Source of the DNA: Aldehydirespirator sp965203635
GTDB taxonomy: Bacteria > Actinomycetota > Acidimicrobiia > Acidimicrobiales > Aldehydirespiratoraceae
DNA length: 64,000 nucleotides
Assembly: GCA_965203635.1 (NCBI GenBank)
Contig: OZ241903.1
Span: 62,001 to 126,000, forward strand
Direction of reading: 5' to 3'
Both the position numbers and the translations under genes were made by a program. The first letter of the stretch is position 1, and each line of letters opens with the position of its first letter. Positions 33,570-42,244 of this stretch are shown here, piece after piece. The notes under the pieces were generated by a model that searched no databases, was not told the DNA's origin, and saw only the letters and a program-made list of their open reading frames with translations.

Positions 33570-34874
33570 TCAGCCCTCGGCGCCGTGGTCTCTGTCGCGC
33601 CGGCGCAGCGAGGCCAGGATGTCCACACCGGTGGCGGCCTCGATCTGCTCGGTCATGGCCACCAGCGACGCCGGCAACTGGCTCATGAGGCCGGGAATCC
33701 CCCCTCGGGAGCCGTCGCCGTTGCCGTCGCCGTTGCCTCCCCCGCCGCCGGTGTCCACCACCGCGACCCGGTCGATGCTGACGTTCTGCACGGTGGCGAC
33801 GATCTTGTCGATCAGGTCGGGCAGCATGTTGAGCACAAGCACGTCGTGGCCGTCGGCGCCGGCCGCCTGGTACTGGTCGGTGAGCCGCTTGAACACCTCG
33901 ACCTGGGCCTTGCCGTCCTCGACGATCGTGGCCGCCTCGGCCTGGGCCTGGAGCTGGCGGGCCTCGAGATCGGCTCGGGCCGGAACCACCACATCGGCTT
34001 CCACCCTGCGCTTCTCCAGCTCGATGCGCTCCGTCTCCAGCTCCTGGCTGGCTACCGCCTTGGCCGTCTCCCCGGCCACCAGCGCCTCCTCCTCACGCGC
34101 CCTGGAGATGGCCTCGAGCTCGGCGGTGCGCACCCGCAGCGCGTTCTGCTCCTCGACGATCTTCTTGTCGGCCTCGATCTGGGCGACCTGCGCGGCGCGG
34201 CGAGCGGACGCCTCGGCCTGCTCGGACTCCGCCTCGCGGTCGGCCTCAGCCACCCGGGCGTCCCGCTTCACCTGGGCGGTGAGGCGCCGTCCCACCGACT
34301 CGAGATAGTTCACGTCGTCGGTGACGTTCTGGATCTTGAGCACGTCGAGTTCCAGACCCAGGGTCTTGATGTCGTCGTCGGCCTCGTCGATGAGCTGGTG
34401 GCTGAACTTGAGCCGGTCCTCGTTGACCTCCTCGGGGGACATGGTGGCCAGCACGCCCCGCAGGTTGGCCTCCAGGGTCTCTTTGGCGATCTTGCCGATG
34501 TGCATGTGGTCGACGTGAAGGAAGCGCTCGGCGGCATTCTCGAGCAGTCCCTCGCCGCTTGACACCTTCACGTTGGCGATGCCCTGCACATTGAGGGGGA
34601 TGGCGCCCTTCGAGTAGGCGTTGGTGACCGACACCTCCAGAGGGATGGTGTTGAGGTCCATCCAGGCGACCCTCTCGATCAGCGGGATCCGCAGGGTTCG
34701 CCCGCCCTTGAGGATGCGATAGCCCACCGTGCGCCCGTCGGACAGGGTCCGCTTGCGGCCCGAGATGACCGCCACCCGGTTGGGCGGGCAGATCACGATG
34801 AGCGACCTCACGATCAGGATGACGAAGAACACGGCCAGGGCCACTGCGATCCCGGCCACGATTGCTGAGGACAT
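33570..34874 (-). CDS. Flotillin-like SPFH/band 7 protein
   Basis: A 434-residue membrane-scaffold protein. An N-terminal hydrophobic segment (IVAGIAVALAVFFVILIVRSLIVI) is followed by the CPPNRVAVISGR motif of flotillins and the SPFH domain (about 30-210). A long Glu/Ala/Arg-rich coiled coil (about 205-330) and a Gly/Asp-rich linker near residue 385 follow. Bacterial flotillins organise membrane microdomains. GGGAGGGAAGG lies just before the ATG. The NfeD-like gene upstream is its usual partner. A link to the SDR genes below is only by position. Confidence 0.9.
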   Translation of the reverse strand: MSSAIVAGIAVALAVFFVILIVRSLIVICPPNRVAVISGRKRTLSDGRTVGYRILKGGRTLRIPLIERVAWMDLNTIPLEVSVTNAYSKGAIPLNVQGIANVKVSSGEGLLENAAERFLHVDHMHIGKIAKETLEANLRGVLATMSPEEVNEDRLKFSHQLIDEADDDIKTLGLELDVLKIQNVTDDVNYLESVGRRLTAQVKRDARVAEADREAESEQAEASARRAAQVAQIEADKKIVEEQNALRVRTAELEAISRAREEEALVAGETAKAVASQELETERIELEKRRVEADVVVPARADLEARQLQAQAEAATIVEDGKAQVEVFKRLTDQYQAAGADGHDVLVLNMLPDLIDKIVATVQNVSIDRVAVVDTGGGGGNGDGNGDGSRGGIPGLMSQLPASLVAMTEQIEAATGVDILASLRRRDRDHGAEG

Positions 34875-34969
34875 TGAACCTTCCCTCCCACGCGCCTCGC
34901 GCGTCTTGAAAGCCCACTGCCCAGCCGAGCGTACCAGCCCGTCCTAGAGGCCGAACTGCTGAGGGCCGC

Positions 34970-35509
34970 CTATTCCAGTTCGGGGTCCAGGCGGGTGACG
35001 AGAGCCACGCCACCCTCGATGCGCACGATGATGACCCGGGCGCCGGCCTCGATGGCCTTGCCGTCGTCCAGGGGATCGATGGGCGCGGCCGTCATCTGGG
35101 TGCGGGCGCCGGCCACGGTGAGCACGATGCGGCCGCGCCTCGCGTTCGACATCGCCAGCGAGACCCGGGCGATGCTGCCCTCGATCTCGCGATCGCTAAC
35201 GTCGCTGGAGGCCTCGCTGCGGCGCAAGTAGGCGAATGCGGCGCTGTTGAGGGCTCCGGCCAGCACCCCGACCACAACGGCCAGCAGCAGCGTGAACACC
35301 GTGCCGGTCCCGAGCCATTCCGACACCAGCCCGGTGGCGCCGAAGAAGGTGGCCACGAAGGCGAGGCTGCTCAGCGGGATGACCGAGAACACGTCCCCCA
35401 GCCCGTCCACCTCCGCGCCCGCCTCCATGTCGGCGTCGCCGCCGCTGAACACGAACCACAGCAGCACCGGCGCCCCGGCGAACAGCATGAACGCGTACAG
35501 CCACGTCAT
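34970..35509 (-). CDS. NfeD-like membrane protein
   Basis: A 179-residue protein. N-terminal and central hydrophobic segments (LYAFMLFAGAPVLLWFVF, LAFVATFFGATGLVSEWL, VFTLLLAVVVGVLAGAL) lead to a C-terminal OB-like domain from about residue 120 (EGSIARVSLAMSNARRGRIVLTV). This matches the short NfeD form that accompanies flotillins and helps place them in the membrane. ATG with GGAG seven bases before. First gene of the minus-strand run through the SDR/ipdF pair. Confidence 0.82.
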   Translation of the reverse strand: MTWLYAFMLFAGAPVLLWFVFSGGDADMEAGAEVDGLGDVFSVIPLSSLAFVATFFGATGLVSEWLGTGTVFTLLLAVVVGVLAGALNSAAFAYLRRSEASSDVSDREIEGSIARVSLAMSNARRGRIVLTVAGARTQMTAAPIDPLDDGKAIEAGARVIIVRIEGGVALVTRLDPELE

Positions 35510-35664
35510 CGGGCCGCTCCGGTGTCAACTTCAAGAAGGCCGGGCGCTGGGCCGATCATGAGCCAAAGCTAGTATCCCGACCGTGGGGTCCGCACCGAGT
35601 AGACCGGTCAGGGTGTCTGTTCCCGAGACGGTTCGCCGGCCACTCCCGCGAACCGGGACACTGC

Positions 35665-36627
35665 ATGAGCTTCACTGACGCCTTCTTCGCGGTGCGCGAC
35701 GAGGTCCGCAACTGGGGACGCTGGGGCCCCGACGACCGCCTCGGCACGCTCAATCTGATCACCGACGACGCGGTCGCCCACGCCGCCTCGCTGGTGCGCA
35801 CCGGTCGGCGGGTGTCGTGCGCCCTCGACCTCAAACACTCCGGCGGGGTGCAGATCGGCCAGATGCACGGGCGCATAAACCCGCTGCACGCCATGGTGAA
35901 GATCCACAGCCCCGACCTCGGCGATGCCGACGGCAAGGGCATGGTCCCCCACTTCTCCGACGACATAGTGACCATGCCCCTGCAGGCCGCCACCCACTGG
36001 GACGGCCTGTCCCACGTGAGCTACGACAACACCCTCTACAACGGGGTGCCGGTGTCCTCGATCAATCCCACCGGCGGCGCCACCGTGCTCGGGATCGAGA
36101 ACGTCCGCCACCTCACCGGCCGGGGAGTGCTGCTCGACGTGTGCGCGGCCAAGGGGATCGAGCGGCTTGGAAGCGACCACGAGGTCACCGGAGACGACCT
36201 CGACGAGGCGGCCGAGCACTCCAGAGTGGCCATGCGCCCCGGCGACATCGTGCTGCTGCGCACCGGGCGGATCCAGGTGTTCCGCGAGATGGGAGCGCTG
36301 CCCTACGTCACCGGGCCCGACTCCGACGGAACCAGCCCGGGACCCGGCTTCGACGCGGTGCGCTGGTTCTGGCGGAATGATGTGGCCGCCGTGGCCGACG
36401 ACACCTACATCTTCGAAGTCTTCCCCGGCCCGAACTGGGATGACGCGCTGGGGGTGCACTGCCTCCACGTGGTGGACATGGGCATGACCCAGGGCCAGAA
36501 CTGGGATCTCGAGGCCCTGGCTGCGGCCTGCGCCGAGGCTGGACGCTACGAGTTCCTGCTGCAGGCCAACCCCGAGCCCTTCGTCGGCGGCTGCGGTTCT
36601 CCCGTCAATCCGGTAGCCATCCTCTAG
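35665..36627 (+). CDS. Cyclase family protein (kynurenine formamidase/isatin hydrolase-like)
   Basis: A 320-residue metal-dependent hydrolase of the cyclase family (PF04199). The metal site motif HxGTHxDxxxH appears in altered form as ATHWDGLSH near residue 110. Further conserved residues lie in GDIVLLRTGR and LGVHCLHVVDMGM. These enzymes open amide rings or deformylate kynurenine. Substrate is unknown. It faces the NfeD gene across a 155-base divergent gap and precedes ribokinase by 31 bases. Confidence 0.82.
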   Translation: MSFTDAFFAVRDEVRNWGRWGPDDRLGTLNLITDDAVAHAASLVRTGRRVSCALDLKHSGGVQIGQMHGRINPLHAMVKIHSPDLGDADGKGMVPHFSDDIVTMPLQAATHWDGLSHVSYDNTLYNGVPVSSINPTGGATVLGIENVRHLTGRGVLLDVCAAKGIERLGSDHEVTGDDLDEAAEHSRVAMRPGDIVLLRTGRIQVFREMGALPYVTGPDSDGTSPGPGFDAVRWFWRNDVAAVADDTYIFEVFPGPNWDDALGVHCLHVVDMGMTQGQNWDLEALAAACAEAGRYEFLLQANPEPFVGGCGSPVNPVAIL

Positions 36628-36646
36628 CCGCTGGAAGGGGTGGCCC

Positions 36647-36658
36647 TAGACTGCGTCG
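36647..36658 (+). promoter_or_regulatory. Leaderless-type promoter of ribokinase gene
   Basis: TAGACT (36647-36652) followed by six bases and the ATG at 36659. The only purine-rich stretch is over 15 bases upstream, so a leaderless mRNA is likely. Confidence 0.4.
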
Positions 36659-37600
36659 ATGGCCGATGACCCGCGGTCGGGGCCGGAGGTTGCGGTCGTA
36701 GGCAGCGCCAACCTCGACCTAGTGGTGGAAGTGGAGACGATCCCGGTGGCGGGCGAGACCGTGCTGGGCGGCGACCTCCGCCTCATTCCCGGCGGCAAGG
36801 GAGCCAACCAGGCTGTGGCGGCGGCCCGTCTCGGCCGGCGGGTCGCCATGATCGGAAGGGTCGGCGATGACGACGCGGGCAGAAGGCTGCGCTCGGCGAT
36901 TGATTCTGCCGGTGTCGACACGGCATCCCTGCTGACTACCGGGGGCGCTCCGAGCGGCACTGCTCTGATCGCGGTGGGAGCCGACGGCGACAACGCCATC
37001 GTGGTGAGCCCCGGCGCCAACGGCCGCCTCAGCTCCGCCGACGTGGAGGGCGCAGCCGGCGTGCTGGCCGCTGCGGACGTGGTGCTGCTGCAGTTGGAAG
37101 TGCCTCTCGAGGCGGTCTCGACCGCCGTCCGCCGCGCCGGCGGCACGGTGGTACTCAACCCCGCGCCCGCACCGGTAAGCATGCTCTCGCTCGATCTGCT
37201 CGACGGCGTGGACGTGATCGTGCCCAACCAGACCGAGTTGGCCACGATGGCGGGCCACGCCGGGCTCTCCCCCATCGGCGACGTGGACCCCGAGACCGCC
37301 GTCGCCCTGGCCCGCGGGCTGCCGGTCGCGGCTGCCGTGGTGACCCTGGGAGCGGCCGGCGCGATAGTCGTCACGCCGACCGACGCCACCCACGTGCCGG
37401 CGCCGGCCGTGATGCCTGTCGACACCACCGCGGCCGGTGACGCCTTCTGCGGAGCGCTCGCCGATGCCCTGGTAGGGGGCGCCGACCTGGTGGCGGCCAC
37501 CGAGTGGGCCGTGAGAGTGGGCGCCGCCGCAACGCTGCGCCAGGGCGCGCAGCCCTCCCTGCCAACTCCGGCCGAGGTCGAGAGCCTGCTCAGCACGTAG
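36659..37600 (+). CDS. rbsK: Ribokinase (PfkB family)
   Basis: A 313-residue sugar kinase. Ribokinase signatures are VVGSANLDLVVEV at the N-terminus, IPGGKGANQAVAAARLG with the sugar-binding GG/N, VVLNPAPA, PNQTE and DTTAAGDAF with the catalytic Asp. It phosphorylates ribose at O5. The nucleoside hydrolase gene begins 19 bases later, so ribose released from nucleosides can enter the pentose phosphate pathway. Confidence 0.9.
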   Translation: MADDPRSGPEVAVVGSANLDLVVEVETIPVAGETVLGGDLRLIPGGKGANQAVAAARLGRRVAMIGRVGDDDAGRRLRSAIDSAGVDTASLLTTGGAPSGTALIAVGADGDNAIVVSPGANGRLSSADVEGAAGVLAAADVVLLQLEVPLEAVSTAVRRAGGTVVLNPAPAPVSMLSLDLLDGVDVIVPNQTELATMAGHAGLSPIGDVDPETAVALARGLPVAAAVVTLGAAGAIVVTPTDATHVPAPAVMPVDTTAAGDAFCGALADALVGGADLVAATEWAVRVGAAATLRQGAQPSLPTPAEVESLLST

Positions 37601-37607
37601 AGCCACC

Positions 37608-37619
37608 TAGGCTCGTGGA
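37608..37619 (+). promoter_or_regulatory. Leaderless-type promoter of nucleoside hydrolase gene
   Basis: TAGGCT (37608-37613) lies exactly six bases before the ATG at 37620 with no ribosome binding site between. It would allow transcription independent of ribokinase. Confidence 0.4.
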
Positions 37620-38570
37620 ATGACCTCCGACACGGCGCCCCACCGGCCCCGGATCGTGCTGGACTGCGACCCGGGCCTCGACGACGCGATCGCCATCCTC
37701 ACCGCCGCCCACCACGGCGAACTGGTGGGCATCACGACCGTCAACGGCAACGTCGGGATCGAGCACACGACCCACAACGCCCTGATCACGGCGCAGGTGG
37801 CGGAACTGGATATCGGGGTGCACCGGGGCGCGGCCCGACCGTTGATCGCACCCACCATGGACGCGGCCCGCATCCACGGAGCCACCGGACTGGGCGACGT
37901 GGCTCTGCCCGAGCTGACCCGCTCGGTCGCCTCCGACGACGCCGTGGCGTTCCTGTGCGACACGGCCCGCTCCGTCGACGACCTGCACCTGGTGGCGGTG
38001 GGACCATTGACGAACGTGGCTCTCGCGTTGCGGCGCGACCCAGATCTGCGCGGCCACCTCGCCGGCCTCACGATCATGGGCGGGGGTGCTCACGCCGGGA
38101 ACGTGACCTCCGTCGCCGAGTTCAACGTCTGGGCCGATCCGGAGGCCGCGGCCATCGTCTTCCGCGAGGCGGCCCCGCTGACGATGGTGGGGCTGGACGT
38201 GACCCACAGGGTCCTGCTCGGTGGCAGTGAAGCATCCCGGATGCGCTCAGCCGGCACTCCCGCATCCCACTTCGCCGCCGGTCTCTTGGAATACGCCTAC
38301 GACCGGTGCCGCGAGTTCGGTCTGGAGGCGGCCCCGGTGCACGACGCCACCGCCATCATCGCGGTCACCCACCCCGGTCTGTTCCGCCGGTCGAGCCACC
38401 CGGTGGCCGTCGAGCTGCACGGCGAGCACACCCGCGGCATGACCGTCACCGACGTGCGCCCGCCGGCCGCCCTCGCCGAGGGACCGACCCCGCCCGCCCA
38501 CGATGTCGTCTGGGACGCCGACGCCCAGGCCGTCATCGACCTGATCGTGGAGGCGGTGATCAGCGCCTAA
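37620..38570 (+). CDS. Inosine/uridine-preferring nucleoside hydrolase
   Basis: A 316-residue N-ribohydrolase. The calcium-binding motif DCDPGLDDA sits at residues 15-23, TVNGNVG follows, and VGPLTNVALAL and MGGGAHAGNV are family landmarks. The catalytic/His region reads VHDATAII, with Asp as the last metal ligand. It cleaves nucleosides to base plus ribose. With ribokinase before it and pyrimidine degradation genes 3 kb downstream it fits nucleoside catabolism. It converges on the next gene, overlapping by four bases. Confidence 0.88.
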   Translation: MTSDTAPHRPRIVLDCDPGLDDAIAILTAAHHGELVGITTVNGNVGIEHTTHNALITAQVAELDIGVHRGAARPLIAPTMDAARIHGATGLGDVALPELTRSVASDDAVAFLCDTARSVDDLHLVAVGPLTNVALALRRDPDLRGHLAGLTIMGGGAHAGNVTSVAEFNVWADPEAAAIVFREAAPLTMVGLDVTHRVLLGGSEASRMRSAGTPASHFAAGLLEYAYDRCREFGLEAAPVHDATAIIAVTHPGLFRRSSHPVAVELHGEHTRGMTVTDVRPPAALAEGPTPPAHDVVWDADAQAVIDLIVEAVISA

Positions 38571-39106
38571 TCGGGATCAGGTCGGTGGACCTCGGCCAGC
38601 CAGTGATCCTCTATGTCGATGGGGCACAGCGCCCAGCACGCCGACAGCAGCCAGCGCAGCACCTCGTCATGAGATGCCCTCGCAGTCGGCTGCACGACGA
38701 TTCCGTTCTTGGCGTGATCCTGAACCTTGCGCCAGCCCGCCGGCAGCGGAGCCCCGGCATCCCGGAGCCGGTCCAGCGCCTTCGGCCCGACGCCATGCTC
38801 TATTCCGACCGTTGGCTGCGAGGCAGGCCGGACTTCACGCGGCGGGGTCCAGGTCGCCATCGGCACCGCCGGCCCCCGCCCGGAGAACCAGCGGCCCAGC
38901 ACCGTCGGCGCCGGCAGCTTCTCGATCTGGTCGTCCCGCAGACCGGGACCGATGTTGATCCAGCCCAGACCGTCACCCCGGGTCGCCAGGCTCTCCATCT
39001 CACGAACCACGGCCGAGGTATCAGCCGAGTCGAAGGCGATCGTCTCAGTGCGGAACCGGTCCACCACCGCTGACCGTACCGCGGCCCATCCCGTCCCCTG
39101 CGCCAC
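38567..39106 (-). CDS. Hypothetical protein
   Basis: A 179-residue protein with no recognised domain. It is soluble, moderately basic, Trp-rich in its C-terminal half (GWRKVQDH, LRWLLSACWAL) and contains INIGPGL and GRWFSGRGP. The frame stays open far upstream, but that part would be encoded by the 42-bp tandem repeat (VLSPSRDSSPPGRR units), so the GTG at 39106 just before the conserved-looking part was chosen. No ribosome binding site supports any start. Not similar to any family I can name. Confidence 0.5.
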   Translation of the reverse strand: MAQGTGWAAVRSAVVDRFRTETIAFDSADTSAVVREMESLATRGDGLGWINIGPGLRDDQIEKLPAPTVLGRWFSGRGPAVPMATWTPPREVRPASQPTVGIEHGVGPKALDRLRDAGAPLPAGWRKVQDHAKNGIVVQPTARASHDEVLRWLLSACWALCPIDIEDHWLAEVHRPDPD

Positions 39107-39145
39107 GATCGCGCGATGCGCCAGGCCGGGGGGTGGCGACGAGTC

Positions 39146-39185
39146 AGATGACCGACGAGTAGGGCGAAGCCCGTGTCGGTCATCT
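39146..39185. other. Structured hairpin upstream of the sulfhydrylase gene
   Basis: AGATGACCGAC (39146-39156) and GTCGGTCATCT (39175-39185) are perfect eleven-base arms. The 18-base loop contains a second stem, GGGC (39162-39165) with GCCC (39169-39172) around GAA. It lies in the divergent gap between the hypothetical gene and the sulfhydrylase. It could act as a leader RNA structure, a terminator for transcription from either side, or a REP-like element. Confidence 0.6.
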
Positions 39186-39298
39186 CGGCTCGGCGACAGG
39201 ACCCGCCGGCCGGGGGGCGACGAGTCTCGGCTCGGCGACAGGACCCACCGGCCGGGGGGCGACGAGTCTCGGCTCGGCGACAGGACCCGCCGGCCGGG
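39183..39298. repeat. 42-bp tandem repeat, about 2.8 copies
   Basis: Units start TCTCGGCTCGGCGACAGGAC at 39183, 39225 and 39267 and differ by single bases. The period is divisible by three, so all frames stay open through it and give artificial repeat peptides. It ends 17 bases before the sulfhydrylase ATG. Possibly a variable-number repeat affecting the promoter spacing. Confidence 0.8.
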
Positions 39299-39303
39299 AT
39301 GAG

Positions 39304-39315
39304 TATCGTCAAGGC
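39304..39315 (+). promoter_or_regulatory. Leaderless-type promoter of sulfhydrylase gene
   Basis: TATCGT (39304-39309) followed by CAAGGC and the ATG at 39316. The same TATCGT-N6-ATG arrangement precedes the siroheme operon, another sulfur-related gene set. Confidence 0.45.
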
Positions 39316-40614
39316 ATGGACGACCGTCAATGGGGATTCCGTACCAGGGCACTGCACGCGGGGAGCCAGCCCGATCCCACCACCGGCGCCCGGGCCGTGC
39401 CCATCTACCAGTCCACGAGCTTCGTGTTCGAGGACACGGCGGATGCCGCCGACCTGTTCGCGCTCCAGAAGTACGGCACCATCTACACCCGGATCTCCAA
39501 CCCGACCAACGCGGCCTTCGAGGAGCGCATGGCCAGCCTCGAAGGAGGCATCGGGGCGGTGGCCACCGCCAGCGGCCAGGCCGCCGAGTTCCTCACCGTC
39601 ACCGCGCTGGCCGGAGCCGGCGACCACGTCGTCGCCGCGGCCGGCCTCTACGGAGGCACCTACACCCTGCTCGACGTGACGCTGCGGCGCCTCGGCATCG
39701 ACACCACGTTCGTGGACGGCACCGACCCCGACGCCTTCGCCGCCGCCGTTCGCGACAACACCAGGCTGCTCTACACCGAGATCATTGCCAACCCCTCCGG
39801 CGCGGTGGCCGACCTGGCCGCCCTGACCGATGTAGCCCAGGCCCACCGCCTGCCGCTGGCCGTCGACTCGACGTTCGCGACCCCGTACCTGTGCCGCCCC
39901 CTGGATCACGGCGTCGACATCGCGCTGCACTCGGCCACCAAGTTCCTGGGCGGCCACGGAACCTCGATAGGCGGCGTGATCGTGGAGGCGGGCCGCTTCG
40001 ACTGGGACTCGGGCCGCTTCCCCCACATGGTCGACCGGATCCCGAGCTACAACGAGCTGCGCTGGTGGGACAACTTCGGGGAGTACGCCTTCTGCACGAA
40101 GGTGAGGGCCGAGCAGCTGCGCGACACCGGCGCCTGCCTGTCGCCGTTCAACGCCTTCCTGCTGCTCCAGGGGATCGAGACGCTGCCGCTGCGCATGGAT
40201 GCCCATGTCGCCAACGCCCGGGCCGTGGCCGAGTGGCTCGACGCCGACGACCGCGTGGCCTGGGTGCTGTGGGCCGGACTGCCCGACCATCCCCAGCACG
40301 ACCTGGCCCGCCGCTACCTGCCCTCCGGTCCCGGCGCCATCTTCACCTTCGGTGTGGTGGGCGGGCGCGCCGCCGGGGCCCGCTTCATCGAATCGCTGCA
40401 GATGGTGTCGCATCTGGCCAACGTGGGCGACGCCAAGACACTGGTGATCCACCCGGCCTCGACCACCCATCAGCAACTCTCCGACGAGGAGTTGGAGGCG
40501 GGAGGCGTGTCGCCGGACATGGTGCGCATATCGGTCGGGCTGGAGGACGTCGACGACATCATCTGGGACCTCGACCAGGCCCTGACCGCAGCCACGAAGG
40601 ACAGCCATGGCTGA
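39316..40614 (+). CDS. metY: O-acetylhomoserine sulfhydrylase (Cys/Met metabolism PLP enzyme)
   Basis: A 432-residue PLP-dependent enzyme. The PLP lysine is Lys209 in HSATKFLGGHG. YGTIYTRISNPTN, ASGQAAEF and the long form of about 430 residues (cystathionine gamma-synthases are near 390) favour O-acetylhomoserine sulfhydrylase, which makes homocysteine from O-acetylhomoserine and sulfide. That would use the sulfide made by the siroheme reductase if it acts on sulfite. Its stop lies inside the next gene (eight-base overlap). Confidence 0.88.
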   Translation: MDDRQWGFRTRALHAGSQPDPTTGARAVPIYQSTSFVFEDTADAADLFALQKYGTIYTRISNPTNAAFEERMASLEGGIGAVATASGQAAEFLTVTALAGAGDHVVAAAGLYGGTYTLLDVTLRRLGIDTTFVDGTDPDAFAAAVRDNTRLLYTEIIANPSGAVADLAALTDVAQAHRLPLAVDSTFATPYLCRPLDHGVDIALHSATKFLGGHGTSIGGVIVEAGRFDWDSGRFPHMVDRIPSYNELRWWDNFGEYAFCTKVRAEQLRDTGACLSPFNAFLLLQGIETLPLRMDAHVANARAVAEWLDADDRVAWVLWAGLPDHPQHDLARRYLPSGPGAIFTFGVVGGRAAGARFIESLQMVSHLANVGDAKTLVIHPASTTHQQLSDEELEAGGVSPDMVRISVGLEDVDDIIWDLDQALTAATKDSHG

Positions 40615-41122
40615 GGCCGAGCACCCGACCGTGGAGGGCTGGACGCCGCCGACCGCGCTCGAGCGCCAGCGCATCCTGAGACGGTCCCGCTCGGTGGCCG
40701 TCGTCGGCGCCTCGGCGAACCTGGCCCGGGCCAGCTACTTCGTCCTCACCTACCTGCTGTCATCGTCCACCGACTTCGAGGTGTACCCGGTGAACCCCCG
40801 GTCCGCCGGGAGCGAGATCCTCGGCCGCCGGGTCTACGCGTCGCTGGCAGACCTGCCCGTCACGCCCGACATCGTGGACGTGTTCCGCCGCGCCGAGGAT
40901 CTGCCCTCCGTCGCGGACGAGGCCATCGCCGTGGGCGCACCGGTCTTCTGGGCGCAGCTCGGACTGTGGAGCCCCGAGGCCGCGAAGCGCTGCGCCGCGG
41001 CCGGGCTCGACGTGGTGATGGACCGGTGCCTGAAGATCGAGCACGCCCGCTTCCACGGCGGCCTGCACCTTGCCGGATTCGACACCGGCGTAATCTCCTC
41101 GCGCCGCAGGCTTCAAAAATAA
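40607..41122 (+). CDS. CoA-binding domain protein
   Basis: A 171-residue protein with a single CoA_binding_2 Rossmann domain: VAVVGASANLARASYFVLTYL, YPVNP, GRRVYASLADLP and DIVDVFRR. Such YccU-like proteins are often encoded beside O-acetylhomoserine sulfhydrylase, but their task is unsettled. Start ATG overlaps the metY coding end, so the two are coupled. The C-terminus is basic (SSRRRLQK). Confidence 0.82.
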   Translation: MAEAEHPTVEGWTPPTALERQRILRRSRSVAVVGASANLARASYFVLTYLLSSSTDFEVYPVNPRSAGSEILGRRVYASLADLPVTPDIVDVFRRAEDLPSVADEAIAVGAPVFWAQLGLWSPEAAKRCAAAGLDVVMDRCLKIEHARFHGGLHLAGFDTGVISSRRRLQK

Positions 41123-41352
41123 GGCGAATTAGCCGGATTCTGTGCGATAGCTGTCGAGCAACAGGCAATTCGCGCAAAAGACTCCCTCCAGAGCCCAGTT
41201 AGACGCTATAGCTATCCCTCAGACAAACGACATTCGTCGGCAAACCCGGCGCCAACGGCGCGATTGCCCCTTTCCGGGGCGGGAAGCGGTTCGCTAAGAT
41301 CGTCCTTTCTCACGGTTCGGGTGGGCATCCGGCACGTTGAGGGGGAGGACCG
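41123..41352 (+). promoter_or_regulatory. Control region of the pyrimidine degradation operon
   Basis: These 230 bases are less GC-rich than the flanks and hold no gene. GCGAATT (41124-41130) and AATTCGC (41167-41173) are inverted arms, and ATAGCTAT is a palindrome further on. GCCCC-TTTCC-GGGGC makes a small hairpin near 41266-41280. A possible -10, TAAGAT, is at 41295-41300, giving a leader of about 45 bases with GGGGAGGA (41342-41349) as ribosome binding site. Confidence 0.45.
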
Positions 41353-42195
41353 ATGGCACGAACCGTTACGTCGGCAATTGTCCAGGTGGCCTGGACCGGC
41401 GACAAGGAGTCGATGATCGAGCTCCACGAGAAGTACGTGGCCGAGGCGGCGTCGGCCGGCGCCAGGGTCATGTGCTTCCAGGAGCTGTTCTACGGTCCCT
41501 ACTTCTGCCAGGTGCAGGACACCGAGTTCTACTCCTACGCGGAGGCCATCCCCGACGGGCCCACCACCAAGCGCTTCCAGGAGCTGGCGGCCAAGCACGA
41601 GATGGTGCTGGTGCTGCCCATGTACGAGCACGAGAAGGCCGGCTTCCTGTACAACACCGCGGCCGTCATCGACGCCGACGGCAGCTACCTGGGCAAGTAC
41701 CGCAAGACTCACATCCCGCAGGTCAAGGGGTTCTGGGAGAAGTTCTACTTCCGTCCCGGCAACCTCGGATACCCGGTGTTCGAGACCGCGGTCGGCACGG
41801 TCGGCGTCTACATCTGCTACGACCGCCACTTCCCCGAGGGCTGGCGCGCCCTCGGACTGGCCGGAGCGGAGATCGTGTTCAACCCGTCGGCCACCAGCCG
41901 CGGGCTCTCCGCCTACCTCTGGCAGCTGGAGCAGACCTCGTCCGCGGTGGCCAACATGTACTTCGTCGGGGCCATCAACCGGGTGGGGGTCGAGCCGCTG
42001 GGCGACAACGACTTCTACGGCACCTCGTACTTCGCCAACCCGAGAGGGCAGTTCGTGGACGGGACCGCGTCGGACCGGACCGAGGAGCTGGTGGTGCGCG
42101 ACCTCGACCTCGACCAGATCGAGGAGGTCCGGTCCCAGTGGGCCTTCTACCGGGACCGCCGACCCGACATCTATGGACCACTGACCGCTCCATAA
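41353..42195 (+). CDS. Beta-ureidopropionase-type nitrilase superfamily hydrolase
   Basis: A 280-residue carbon-nitrogen hydrolase. The Glu-Lys-Cys triad is Glu44 (FQELF), Lys118 (KYRKTHIP) and Cys155 (YICYDRHFPE). The family includes N-carbamoylputrescine amidase and beta-ureidopropionase. The next gene encodes dihydropyrimidinase, so hydrolysis of N-carbamoyl-beta-alanine to beta-alanine, CO2 and ammonia is the likely reaction. First gene of an operon running to 50444. Confidence 0.88.
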   Translation: MARTVTSAIVQVAWTGDKESMIELHEKYVAEAASAGARVMCFQELFYGPYFCQVQDTEFYSYAEAIPDGPTTKRFQELAAKHEMVLVLPMYEHEKAGFLYNTAAVIDADGSYLGKYRKTHIPQVKGFWEKFYFRPGNLGYPVFETAVGTVGVYICYDRHFPEGWRALGLAGAEIVFNPSATSRGLSAYLWQLEQTSSAVANMYFVGAINRVGVEPLGDNDFYGTSYFANPRGQFVDGTASDRTEELVVRDLDLDQIEEVRSQWAFYRDRRPDIYGPLTAP

Positions 42196-42244
42196 CCTGA
42201 CTCGCCGACAGTTCGCACACCCGGGGCAACGGAAGGAGACGAAG

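Noticed and set aside
39183..39298. Possible CRISPR array
   Set aside because: The units abut with no spacers, the period is constant at 42 bases, and there are no cas genes.
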